Below, piece after piece: positions 21,401-31,876 of a DNA stretch of 39,358 nt. Position 1 is the first letter of the stretch. Each line of letters begins with the position of its first letter. The notes beneath the pieces are model-generated. The model did no database searches and was not told the DNA's origin. It saw only the letters and a list, made by a program, of their open reading frames with translations. Position numbers and translations under genes: made by a program. Source of the stretch: Gnetum montanum. Its lineage: Eukaryota; Streptophyta; Gnetopsida; Gnetales; Gnetaceae. The stretch is taken from contig MNCI01000952.1 of NCBI GenBank assembly GCA_015680685.1, positions 972,684-1,012,041 on the forward strand, in the 5' to 3' direction.

Positions 21401-22734
21401 TTCAGCTACATCCTCACCTACCTTACAATCCAAGAGTTACCAAAGGAGTGGAACCATTGGCAAAAATAGCAGTTTCTCCATAAGGCCAAGCATTTCATGG
21501 AAATCAACGGCCACCTCTACAAGGTGTGCATAGAAGGCTTGGTTCAATGGTGTGTCCTTGATGGTGTGTCCAAGATGCTCACGAGGACCCTTATGGGGGC
21601 CACTATGCTAGACACTGAATGGTCATTAAAATCCTCCTTGCATGGTATTATTGGCCTACATTTTTCAGGGACGTACAATGGTTCACCCGCTCCTACGAAC
21701 GATGCCAAAGAGATGGTGGGATGACAGCATGGTTGGAGGGACCTCAACAGTGGATCCAGCCACTAGAGCCCTTCAATATCTGGGGTATCGACTTCATGGG
21801 GCCCATCACCCCCTTGTCAAATGAAAAGACATACATCATCGTGGCAGTGGACTACTGTACAAAGTGGGCAGAAGTGGTAGTCGTCATCGACTGTTCTTTC
21901 AACACCGCCGCACAATTTGTCCAGCAACAAATCGTTATCGGGTTTAGAGTGCCACGTGCACTCATTTCTGATAATGGGACTCACTTCACGAGTGTCACTT
22001 TTCGAAAACTCATGCAATGCTTAGGGGTAACACATAAATTCCCAACACCCTATCACCCCTAAGCCAATGGGCAGGCCGAAGTCACCAATAGGAAGATCAC
22101 CAAGATCCTTACCCGAACCATTAGCAAATACAGGAGGGATTGGAGTACCAAGCTCAACGATGCCCTATGGGCTTATCGCTCCACTTGGAAACTTCCTGTA
22201 GGGTACTCTCCCTATGAGTTAGTGTACGGAAAGTTGGCAACACTTCCAATCCAAGTAAAACTCCGGACACTATCCACCACCTATGACCTCGATCTTGACC
22301 TACCGCTAGCATAACGAGAACGATTAGTCAATTTAAGTGTGTTAGATGAGAACCGATCAATGGCCCTATTTTCCAATGAAACCCACAAGGCCTATAACAA
22401 GAAAAGACATGATCTTAGGATTTGGAAGGTCACATTTCGATGTGGAGACAAGGTATTCTATTGGAACCCCTCACATGTATCCCAACCGACAAAATTTCAG
22501 ACACTATGGGAGGGACCTTATATTATCTCTGAAACCTTCCTATCCGAGGCCTTGCTCATCCACAAACTTGGGGATCCCACCAAAACACAATTAGTCAACC
22601 ACCAACAACTCAAACCTTTTCGTGAGCTCCACACAACCAGTGCCACCACCTTGTCATCAGTCGATCATTCACGCTCCATCTTTTGCATCCCCTCCTTTCC
22701 ACACAGTCATGGGGGAGACACTCATCCCTACTGA
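21401..22734 (+). pseudogene. INT: Copy E integrase with GPY/F end
   Basis: Inserts the cDNA into the genome. The zinc-binding part (about 21560-21710) shows H and GGHY...H, but the first Cys of the Cys pair is Ser, and a small deletion near 21570 shifts the frame. The core has GIDFMGP (Asp 21790-21792), SDNGTHF (Asp 21970-21972) and GQAEVTNR (Glu 22078-22080). The last two lie 35 residues apart, the DD35E spacing. ALWAYRS and LVYGK follow. WEGPYII (about 22507-22527) is the GPY/F module. A TAA at 22063 stands where copy B has Gln. The ORF ends with a GGDTHPY tail; a copy of the PPT sequence overlaps it. Confidence 0.93.
22704..22718 (+). promoter_or_regulatory. Internal polypurine-tract copy
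   Basis: CAGTCATGGGGGAGA. Its first 12 bases are identical to the 3' PPT of copy B (CAGTCATGGGGG) and differ by one transition from the 3' PPT of E (CAGTCGTGGGGG, 27819-27830). Equivalent tracts end pol in copies A (1857-1868), C (12506-12519), B (31877-31888) and D (38754-38765). A T-rich block follows in every copy. Use as a second plus-strand primer is a hypothesis. Confidence 0.5.
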
Positions 22735-24273
22735 TCCATTTCATTGCACCCCTCACCATTTTGTCATTTTTTGTTTTACGCTTTTTTGTTTTACACTTTT
22801 TTGTCTTACCCTTTTTGTTTTACACTTCTTTGTTTTCCACTTTTTGTTTTACACTTTTTTGTTTTACACTTTTTGTTTACTATTTTTCGTGTTTTTTGTT
22901 TACATTTTGTCATCATATTGTTTGACGCGGTCGATTTTTGTTACGATGGGTACTGTAATCATCTTCCTTGTTATCTAGCTCCTGCCATTGCATGGTTGTC
23001 CTTGGATTTTACGTCATTTTCACTTCATAAACTCGGCAGTGAGTCCATGTCATCCACCCATTCACCATTCCATGGGTTTCCTTTTGTCACGAACATGTAA
23101 CCCCTTTGTGTAACAAACATTTTAATCAATGTGTGACTTGTGCAGTTATCTGATTGAGGGATGGCCCATTGGTTTGAATCGAGTGTGACTTTAAGGGGAA
23201 TGCTTTATTCGTTGTTCTGTTCTGTTCCCTGGGTTGCTGGTGTGTCTTTATGGATTTCCTACCACTCCAAGTCTCTCTCCACAGAAGCTTTTGGGTAGTT
23301 CGACCTTGCATGGTGTGGTCCTCACTGAAAAAAAAAAGCAACAAACAAGAAAAAATAAAAAAATAAAAAAACTAAGCATTCAAAGCACACCCCTTGGTTG
23401 AATGCATGCAAACACACATGGGTCTTCGCATGGTGTGGTTCCCCCACACAAAAGAAAAGACAAAACGAATCGCGATGGGAATTCAAAGCACACCCCTTAG
23501 ACCGCCTCTCATAGGCCACACACACTGGTTATGGGACCTTCTTGGTCCCCTCTAACTTTGTCCCGTTTCACTTCCTTCTTCTCACGTTTCCTGGAGTGGT
23601 GGTTCTCTGTGGGGTCATTCTTGTTTCCTTGGGGGATAGTCAGGCCTTCATCTATCGCTGCAAGGTCACTGTTTGTGGATGGTTTTGGGTCTGACCTCAA
23701 GAAAGGTTCTACCGGGTCACTTAACCATGTTCTCACACGGGGTTTCATGTGGCCAACACTCAAAATTTCCATTCTCTCCTCTTCCTCTATTCCCGCTTCT
23801 TTCCGTACTCACCTCACTATCCTTTTTATGTTTTGTGTGTTTGTCGTGTTTTTCGTCGATCTCTCATGCCTTGGCGGGTTCTCTTGGTTTAGCGTCTTCA
23901 TGGGTCACCACCATTTATCAGCACCCGGGCCCGCGGACCCTGGTGTTGAGGGTATGCAAGGGCTACAAAGGTTGTTGCCTGCTATGGGGAGGACCCACCT
24001 GTGTATTCCTAGTTCCGCCTGTTAAGCCTCCAATCCTTTGGATTCATTGGTTATTTGTTTTCAGTGTCCCATCGTTCGATTTCATCCTCGCAAGAGCTCT
24101 TTTTGACCCCCGTTCTCCAATTTTGTCTCTTTTTTGCCCTCCATTCCCTTCCTCATGTCCTCAGCCTTGATCAGGCCTTTTCTATGTTTCAATCGCCTTA
24201 ATTTCCACTTTCACATTCTTCATTTCGAGTGTTTTATGGGTTGGTCAATGCTGGTCCACGGGTGAATGGTGCT
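22735..24273 (+). other. Copy E spacer between pol and ORF2
   Basis: Non-coding. 22760-22920 is a T-rich array of degenerate TTTTTGTTTTACACTT units. 23306-23395 and 23425-23497 are two related blocks that each start GCATGGTGTGGT, contain an A-rich run and end AAAGCACACCCCTT. 23935-24010 contains the conserved TGCTATGGGGAGGACCCAC block. Long plus-strand ORFs at 23531-24170 have no counterpart in the other copies and are rich in Ser/Phe/Pro, so I do not regard them as genes. Confidence 0.65.
23935..24010 (+). promoter_or_regulatory. Conserved spacer block with GGACCCAC
   Basis: Contains TGCTATGGGGAGGACCCAC, also found with few changes in A (about 2895-2925), D (minus, about 37605-37640), C (minus, about 11310-11340) and B (minus, about 30660-30700). 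GGACCCAC fits the class I TCP factor consensus GGNCCCAC. A role as an upstream element of the ORF2 promoter is inferred. Confidence 0.45.
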
Positions 24274-24363
24274 GCATATACGAGGCCCTGTATACGTAGT
24301 GCCTGCATATACACGGTTGCATATACACGGCCCCGTCGACGCAGTGCCTAACCCTTATATATA
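24274..24363 (+). promoter_or_regulatory. Copy E internal U3-like promoter module
   Basis: Four or five degenerate units related to GCATATACGAGGCC (first unit 24274-24287, identical to the LTR unit 15503-15516), then CCGTCGACGCAG, then TTATATATA (24355-24363). Order and spacing mirror the LTR U3: CATATACG repeats, GTCGAC, TATA box. It lies about 370 bp upstream of the ORF2 start, ideal for a separate ORF2 transcript. No start site can be proved from sequence. Confidence 0.65.
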
Positions 24364-24545
24364 CCCCGCCGCACTTCTTCATTTTTCATCATTTGGAGTC
24401 CAAATTGAGGGGAGTTTTTGCCGTTTTTTCTACCTAACCCTTCCCAACGCACATACATTCTATCGCGTGTCCGCATCAACATGTCCTTGCTCCTTTTACG
24501 CAACCGGAGGTATGCTCTCAGTTGTGGGGGGTGGTGCCCTTGTGT

Positions 24546-24566
24546 AATTAATTAATTAATTAATTA
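24546..24566. repeat. (AATT)n microsatellite
   Basis: About five AATT units in the ORF2 leader of copy E. Confidence 0.9.
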
Positions 24567-24729
24567 GTTGTTAATTACAAAAACTTTGGCCCTAATTCCT
24601 AAATTAACACTCTAGGAGACTTAACAGTGTGCTTGTGCCATTAACATAACTTGGTCAAACTAAGAAAGTATATACGAACCATCTTCAATTACTTATGAAC
24701 AGTCTAATGGACGGTTATGTTGCTTGTAG

Positions 24730-27582
24730 ATGGCACCCAAGCCGAGGCACCCAAGGGACGAAGGATCATAACAACCAAAGGACAAGCACCCACGCCTGGG
24801 AAGAGGACGAGGTGTGCAACCGCTAGAGTATGCGAAGGGCTCTCATGCCACTGGGCCCTTCCACGAACGACCTGACATAGAATCTGTTCATCAGATTCCC
24901 AAAAGGGAGATTCCCAGCGAGCAATCGCTCGGGGATGAGACTCCTAGGATAGCACCACGGCTTGAGGTCACCTTGACCTAAGCTTGCCTTGATGCTATCA
25001 CACCACGCGAGGTGTAATGGACAGTCCTCCAAGAGTTAAATTTTGGACCATTCCTCGAGCACGCTCCAGACGACATGAGGCTCCAATTGTAGAACTCTCT
25101 GATGTGGCCAATCATCACAACTAGTGATGAGTGGTACTTACGAGAAACTTATCTCTTCTGGACGAATCGGCAACCAAGATCAAGAGTAAGAATCAAAGAC
25201 ATTTATGTCTCTTACTCTTCAGAAGCAATAGCGCAAGCTCTAGGGTTACCTGAAATTGGGGCAGATGTGGCAGAAATTCCAAAATAGGCTGATCCAGAAG
25301 TGAAGGCGCAATGGACCCAACAGTGCTATGGGGTAGAGCACAAGGAATTCAGCTCTTTAACCAAGGCGAAGAGAGTCTACTCAAAGATCGCGTCTTACCA
25401 TTTGAATCCAACAGTAAGGCCCAGCAACCTACAGCCTTCTCCGCTCGTGCGTGTGTCGCCTTGAGTGGAAAATTTCTCATGAGTCTTCCACAGCTATTGT
25501 TTCTGGAGATTGAAAAGAGGTTCGCATAGAACGAACATGGAAGACGAGCTCTCCCCTTTCACTGCCTAATCCAAAAGTTGTGCAAACGGGTAGGGATAGC
25601 ACAATATTCTAATGACATAATTCGGCGTGCCCCAATTACCTTGTGGTGAGAGATGATGAAAGACAAAACTCCTACCGCCACACAGACAGAGGAAGAGCAG
25701 TAACCACCTCCACTACCTGCACAAACAACGCAGCCAAGCTCACAAACCATAGCAGAATACATCCGCTAGATCCGAGAAATGCTCTTGAGTCAACAAGAGC
25801 CATCTGGCAGGACTAGCGGAGAAGAAGACACTTCAGTCTATTGCCCTACCATGAGCCACCTAGAACAAGTGGCTCAATCAATCAGCTTTCTTGAAAGGAT
25901 AGGGCCGATATTTTCCACCACCCAAGCACCCATTTCAACCAGAATAGATCCAAGCATTCGAGATGTATCAACTACAACCCAACAGTTATTCCCTAAAATC
26001 TTAGGGAATGCTGCTACCTTCTTAGTACGCTTGGAAGATGGTGAGGGGGCGATGGTCCTAATAATGCAGCACCAGGGACAAGAAGTTGCAGCCAAAGTGG
26101 TTGCTGATATAATTGCTACGGTTCTCAATGCACTGACAGCACCTATACTAGACATCCATGGACTACAAGATGTACAAGTGTCTGCCTGAACTTCACGTAG
26201 CAATATTGATGCAGCCCAAGATGAAGAATTGTTGGACCGACTCGTGGGAATCGGGCAACCACTTCCGGATGTCTTCGACCTTCCGAACAACATCACTGCG
26301 ACCTAGTCGAAGCTACTCTTGGCAAGGGGCAAGAGCCTTGTTTTGGAAGGGCAACTAGAAGCTGCTCAAGTCGCTTGTCAGTGCTTAGCAACGAAGGTAG
26401 CCCAATTAAGAGCCCAGCTTGCTGATCCAGCCATCCTCAATCATGAAATCACCAAAGATAAAGCTTTTCAACAGCTTCAGCTTAAACTTCAGGTTGTTGA
26501 GGATGTTCGGGAGACAGTGATCCTCGACAAGTCCATAGCAGACGCCCGAGCGTCTCTTAGAGAAGGACTTGGCGGAGATTCGCCAAGAGAACGTGCAGCT
26601 GACCGCAAAAGTTCATCGCCTACGTAATGTTGGTGCAGAGAATGAACACATGAAGGATTTTATCTACCAACAGCAAAAGGAGCTAGCCATGGTGAATGCA
26701 GACATAAGAAAGTTGGCAGCTGAAAATCAGAATCTATCAATGGAGGAGGTTTGAGCATTACGACAGAAGTCTACAATCGAAATTTTTGCTTGGAAGAATG
26801 AGGCCCTAAAATTCAAAAAAGTTAAAAATCATTACAGGGACCAAGTGGGATTGCAGAAGGAGGTAAACGAGAAGCACATTCAAGTCACTAAAGCCCAGAT
26901 GAACCAAGTGCTCCAACAGCTCTGAGAGAGAGGCGATGTATGGTCATCTATCTTCGATGGGTTGAACGCCTACAATAAAGTGGAAATCCGTCTAAAGGAG
27001 CTGCAAATTGAAGAAATGACAAAATACATGGAGTTGGCCAACCTTCGGTATGTAAACCTAGTTATGCTCATAGCCGGGAGACCGCGGTCAGAGTTAGAAA
27101 AACAAGTGGTCACCTCGTATTCCCTATACGAGGGTGAGTTCCAGGTGCACAAGGCAACAAAACAGAAGCTGGCAACACCAAACGCGGAACTCAAGGTCCT
27201 CCGCACAAGCTTTGAATGTCAATGTACCATCACGGAGGACCTGGCCCAAAGAATGAGTGACTACCAGCAACTGCAGGCATCAATCCGAGCGTTCAATATC
27301 GAACGCAAGCAGTTCGCAGCTTGGTTTGTCAATTTAAAAGAACTCATCCCGGTGTTGCCTTGCCCTTGGGAAGTTCCAGTTCCAGCACACATTGGAAAAG
27401 CCACCTAGACTGTGAACGACCCCAGAAGCAAAGAAGAGAAAATGAGGGCTCTCTTAGAGGCTTTCCGGCCGTCTCCAAAAGTTGCAGCTGCTGCGGGGTT
27501 ACTGACATCCATGCTGCCACCAACGCATGGACCAGAGGCTGGAGAAGGTCCGTCAGAAATACCGTCCCCAAAGACGATGTGA
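24730..27582 (+). pseudogene. Copy E ORF2: large coiled-coil protein in the env-like slot
   Basis: About 950 codons, unrecognised as a whole. Start ATG 24730 is supported by B and A. Frame 1 runs to about 25425, then a 1-nt shift, then back near 26565. The N-terminus is basic (PKPRHPR, RGRG). About residues 105-190 hold MWPI, EWYLRETYLFW and SYSSEAIAQALGLP, which resembles the domain called putative plant transposon protein in Athila/Tat-type ORFs. SGKFLMSLPQLLFLEIEK follows near 25470-25530. From about 26320 the sequence is Gln/Glu/Leu-rich with heptads, a likely coiled coil to about 27340. The C-terminus is Pro/Ser-rich. No signal peptide or membrane segment is evident, which argues against an envelope protein. 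About ten stops interrupt it. Confidence 0.75.
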
Positions 27583-27818
27583 TCTTCTCCAGCAATTTTG
27601 TGCATCATCCTACACAACCGAGGCTCCAAGACCAGCGAGGTGTTCAATTTTGTCTCTAAACACCACCATTTTTGTAATTTGTCCCCCTCTGTAACTTGGG
27701 CACTTGGTAAATTCATGTTGTGTCATGTGTGTGTCATTTATGTGTTTAAGTTATGTGTGTTGTAAATAAGAATCCATACCTTCCAAATTGTAAAGTAACT
27801 CAAGGACGAGTCTTTGCT

Positions 27819-27832
27819 CAGTCGTGGGGGTA
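27819..27832 (+). promoter_or_regulatory. 3' polypurine tract of copy E
   Basis: CAGTCGTGGGGGTA lies directly before the 3' LTR, and equivalents precede the LTRs of B (CAGTCATGGGGGTA) and C (CAGTCACGGGGATA). It would prime plus-strand synthesis. Confidence 0.85.
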
Positions 27833-28616
27833 TGATGAAGTGTCATAAATTCAATGCGTCAACTGGGCCGTGTATACGGGGCTGCATATACGGGGCCGCA
27901 TATACGTGGCCGCGTTGATGCGGGCCTGTCAACGTAGCCTCCCTGCATCGACGTGGCCCCATTTACACAGCCACCCTTCCCGACCTATAAATATGAGGGC
28001 CTTCCGCCTCATTTAGGCATCTTTTTGAGTAGTTGTAGTGAAGCTCTTGCAGTTTGCTCCCACAAGAGATAGAATATTTTCCAAGTGCCTACAACAGGTG
28101 TAAGAAAAGTAATCAGATCTTTATTTGAGCGTTGATGTATCTAAGCCCATTGGCGTGACAATAATAAAAACGAACTGTTCAAGCATACCTTGCAGCATTT
28201 AGACTTAGTTATTTCATGCATTCAATAGTTTAATATACTTATGCTTTATTAATTACTTGTTTATGCTTTATTAGTTACTTGTTGATTATTTATGTTTTCA
28301 TTATTATAATTTCAATCGTTATTGTTCATTTGTAGTTCGTTAAAGACATAAGTACGACCATCTCGAACATAATCCAAACACTTGGTAAGCCTAGTGACGC
28401 TTAACGTCTGGTGACCCAGTAGTGTTAGGAAAGGCTCAGAATGTGCTTGGAAGATGGGACTAGATACTTATGCTAGGAGTAGTTAGAATATAAACTAGGA
28501 TAATCAGAGATTAGATAATAGTTTATTCCTTACTTTCCATNGCAGATTTTGATCGAATCGCGCATGAATGCTCATGATTCGTATGGTTGGGCGTAGGGAT
28601 ACCTAGCCACTCATCA
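27833..28616 (+). repeat. 3' LTR of copy E, with an assembly gap
   Basis: TGATGA...TCATCA, 784 bp against 938 bp for the 5' LTR. The missing ~154 bp falls exactly at the single N (28541). U3 has three 14-bp units (27870-27911) where the 5' LTR has two. TATA box CTATAAATA is at 27985-27993. The poly(A) motif is degraded to AATAAAAAC (28163-28171). Confidence 0.95.
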
Positions 28617-28621
28617 TCTAG
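28617..28621. repeat. Target-site duplication TCTAG, right
   Basis: Exact copy of 15461-15465, directly after the TCATCA end of E. Copy B's ORF2 resumes at 28622. Confidence 0.93.
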
Positions 28622-29886
28622 GAATTATTACTATTGTGAGAGAGAGACTATTACCTCTTAGACGCTAAGAGTTGATCTCACGAGCAACTGCATTCTTTGG
28701 GTTCAAAATATTGGCCCACCTCCCTCCATCTAGCTAATGGTTTGATCCACTTTATTGAAGTGACTCATTGTTGGATGATACATAGATGGATCGCCATCAC
28801 TCATTCTTGCTCACTTCTCTTGCTCATGCAAGAGCTACTCTCAAATCTGGCACATTTGTTCAATGGTAGCATGGGACTTTGATGTTGTTTCGTAAGTGAA
28901 CAGTGGAGGTGATGGTTGTTGCTCCTCTTCCTTGGTTATGGCAAGGATGTTGTCTTTCATCATTTCTTCCTAAGAGGCTAAATGAGTATGTAGGATTCTA
29001 TCATGAGCATAGCGAATTATTCTTGTCCTTTTGTATGATTTCCTAATGAGGTAGGGAAAGAGCAGAGCCTTTCTTCCATGTTCGTTTTCCTTAAATCACT
29101 TTTCTATCTCCAAATAGGTCAACCATGGAAGGTTCACAAGGAATTTTCCACTCAGAGTAACACATGCATGGGCAGAAAAGGTAGTTACCTTACTTGGCCT
29201 CATCATCAAATTAAGGTGGTAGGCTACTATCTTGAAATATACACGTTCTACTAAGGTGAGTGTGTCATACTCCTTACAGTCCACTCCATAACATCAATGG
29301 GTCCACTCCTTCTTTGCCTCTGGGTCTACTTTGTAGAGATTTCTACCAAATTTGTTCTAATATTAGGCAACCCAAGGGCCTACGCAATGGCATCCACCGA
29401 GTAGGACACCTTGATGTCTTTTATCTTCATAGTGGCTCTTGCCCACCTATCGTTCTAAAAGAGATATGTCTCTCTAATGTACCATTCCATACTAGAAGTG
29501 ATGATTGGCCACATGGAAGAGTTTTGCAACTAGATCTTGACTTCTAGTGAATCATATTCTAATAATGGTCCAAAGTTCAATTCTTAGAGAATTGAATGTT
29601 AGATGTCACCAGGATTGATTTGATTAAGGCAAGCTTGAGTCAATGTGACCTCAAGTCTTGGCACTAATCTTGATGCTTCATCTAGATGCAATTGTTTAGT
29701 TATGGTTGCTTCTTTGAGAATCTGTTGGACAAATTCCACTTCAGGCTCCTTCCACAGAGGTCCCATCACATGAGTTTTTGTTGCCTATTCTTTGGCTTGT
29801 TCCATATGCTTCCTTCTAGCTCTAGGTCATTTTTCCCTTGGTTGAGATGGTCCTCCTTCCTGTAAACATTTTGATTTAGGTGCCAT
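28622..29886 (-). pseudogene. Copy B ORF2, N-terminal half
   Basis: The minus-strand ATG at 29886 gives MAPKSK, matching MAPKPR in E. The region near 29480-29560 reads SSMWPII..S.EWY.RETYLF, and 29400-29440 reads VSYS.DAIAQALGLP, both strongly like E. The segment around 29100-29284 (VALSGKF-like, LEIEK) is also shared. E interrupts it at 28621. Several stops and frameshifts are present. The recovered order confirms that ORF2 is a conserved part of the family and not an accident of E. Confidence 0.75.
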
Positions 29887-31876
29887 CTATAATCACAACA
29901 TGACCAATGATTAGCACTTAATGGATAACTTTAAAACATTTGGAATATCTTATCCCTTAGGGTAGTTATATTTGGCTAAGTTGTGATCATAGCTAGTTTG
30001 ATTATTTTAATATTATTTTATTACTATCTAATTAAATAAGTTATCGAAGTCTGTTGGAAGGGTTTAACTCTCATAGGTTGATGATTTAATATTATTTTAT
30101 TCATTAAACCCATAGGGGAGTTAGAAAAAGTCTGAAAAATTTTCTATTAAAAACTTAAGGTTTGCCACAACATAAAGCATACCTCCAAAAGTTGTAGGGT
30201 TGAAGAATAGAGTGAATTAGACAAACGGTTTGAAAGTTGTGGGCTCTAGAAGGTTTTGAGCTTTGAAAAATTGCAAAAACTCCCCTCATATTTGAAGAAA
30301 ATGGAAAAAAATTCCCAAGTGGTGAGTGCTATGTATAGAATTTTTCCCATGTGTCAATTGGGCCTCATGGATGGGGCCTAACTGACACGATCAGCTATGT
30401 CAACTGGGCTTAGTCAACATGACTATTAACCATCATTGACCAAGTCAAAATTCAAAAAAATACAAGTTTTTGAATGAAATTGGAGTCAAATGGAAGCCCA
30501 AAAAGCCAAGAACACAATGAAACACGTGAATAGGGCTTAAGATTTCTAAAAAGATGGAGAATGATTAGAGAAATGCCTTAAGGAGCATACAGTTGGATGC
30601 AACCAATGGGGAATGCAAAATGCCAAGGATAAGGGACTTAACTAGCCCAACCAAGAGCTATGTAAGTGGGTCTTCACATAGTAGGCTTATGCCCTTTTTT
30701 CCTTTACATAACCTCAACTAAGAAGTCCATGAGTCCCACAGCTGATTAATGGTTGAAAAAAGTTAAGGACCAAATCCCAAAGAATCTACTTAAGAATTTC
30801 AACATGTTAGACTAAAACACTAAACAAAAACATGAAAATCGACAATGAGGTGAGTAATGGTAAGCATTGATCAATGGGATAAAGAGTGGAATGGGTCTCC
30901 CAACCATGGTCACATGAAGTCCCTTATGAAGTTATGATTAAATAACCTAATAAAAGTCCAACCTTAGTCCAAATCAAAATTGACCACTTTCAGTGACTTC
31001 GCATCACCACTCCAGGATTAGTCTAACCCCTCAAGACATAAGAATACTCCCATAGACAACCACTATTCTTTATTTGAGAAAAAAAGAGAAGCAAGAAGTG
31101 AGAAAGGGCCTTAGTTAGAGGGAACTTTTAGGCATGGGTAACATGTCTTTCTAGTCCCATAACTAGTTCTTATAGCCTATTTATTTTGTCTAAGGAGTGT
31201 TGTTTGAATTCCCATCATGTTTTTTTTAAGGAAACCATACCATGTAAAAACTTATTCAACTTCCTGCTATTAGTCAACATAGAATGGTAAGAAATCTATG
31301 AAAACACACATGCACTCAAGCAAGTAGAGATGCACAAAGAGTATTGAATCCCTATAAAGTCACATTCTTTTCAAATCTTTGAATCTTTCCCAAGTTTGGA
31401 AACTACCAAGGTCACAAGTTTGTTAAAGTTTTATTAATGAAAAAGGGACCTCTTACTTCTAAAACTAGAAAAACCATAGAGTTGGTTGATGGGTGGATGA
31501 TGTGAACTCGCTACCTATTCCATGAAAAAGAAACCTATCTTAGTCATCGATCATAAAAATTCAAAAATAGAAAATCAAAAACATTAGGTACAAACCATCA
31601 TTAGTAAACAACTACAGCATCACTGAGTCCTATTGGCAATAAAGCAATTTTATTAGAAGATAAGAAAAATTCATACCAAAACAAAGTATACAAGAAATTG
31701 TAAAATATTCAAGAAAAAAAAAACATAGAAATGATGTTGTAAAACAAAAATTTGGAAAAATAACAAAGTGTAAAACAAAATTATTATAAAAACAACGAAA
31801 GTGTGAAACAAAAAGGTGTAAAAACAAAAAAGTAGATAAATTGAGAAGCCACTTATATAGTTAGCATGGATGGCCA
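29887..31876 (-). other. Copy B spacer between pol end and ORF2
   Basis: Non-coding. The T-rich block is at plus 31640-31850 (A-rich on the given strand). The conserved GAGGACCCAC block is degraded near 30660-30700. The promoter-like module is at 30329-30425. The leader GAGGGGAGTTTTTGC (minus, near 30280) matches E at about 24411. No gene is seen. Confidence 0.6.
30329..30425 (-). promoter_or_regulatory. Copy B internal U3-like module
   Basis: On the minus strand, TTGACTAAGCCC, GTTGACATAGC and CAATTGACACATGGG repeats precede a weak TATA-like CTATACATAG. The U3 of LTR B (13510-13600) carries the same style of TTGACAT repeats, which differ from those of E and A. Weaker than in E because of decay. 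Confidence 0.42.

Larger units (their letters stand above)
15466..28616 (+). mobile_element. Copy E: nearly complete Athila/Tat-type gypsy element
   Basis: 13,151 bp as given, slightly more if the N at 28541 is a gap. It has both LTRs with TGATGA/TCATCA ends, a tRNA-Asp-like PBS, gag-pol, a 2-kb spacer, ORF2, a PPT, and a 5-bp TCTAG duplication. It is inserted in opposite orientation into ORF2 of copy B. The two LTRs differ at many positions, mostly transitions, so it is not recent. Coding frames carry stops and at least five frameshifts, so it is not autonomous now. Lineage assignment rests on PBS, gene order and RT/INT motifs; the clade within Athila/Tat is unresolved. Confidence 0.95.

Noticed and set aside
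22622-23100. ORFs with repeated F-x-L-F-C hydrophobic runs, like membrane segments
   Set aside because: They are translations of the TTTTTGTTTTACACTT array in all frames. Equivalent blocks in other copies differ in frame and unit, so this is not an envelope transmembrane region.
23531-24170. Two overlapping plus-strand ORFs of about 165 codons in the spacer of E
   Set aside because: No counterpart in the spacers of A, B, C or D; composition (Phe, Ser, Pro, Cys) is what a T/C-rich non-coding stretch gives. The conserved feature there is a short DNA block, not a protein.
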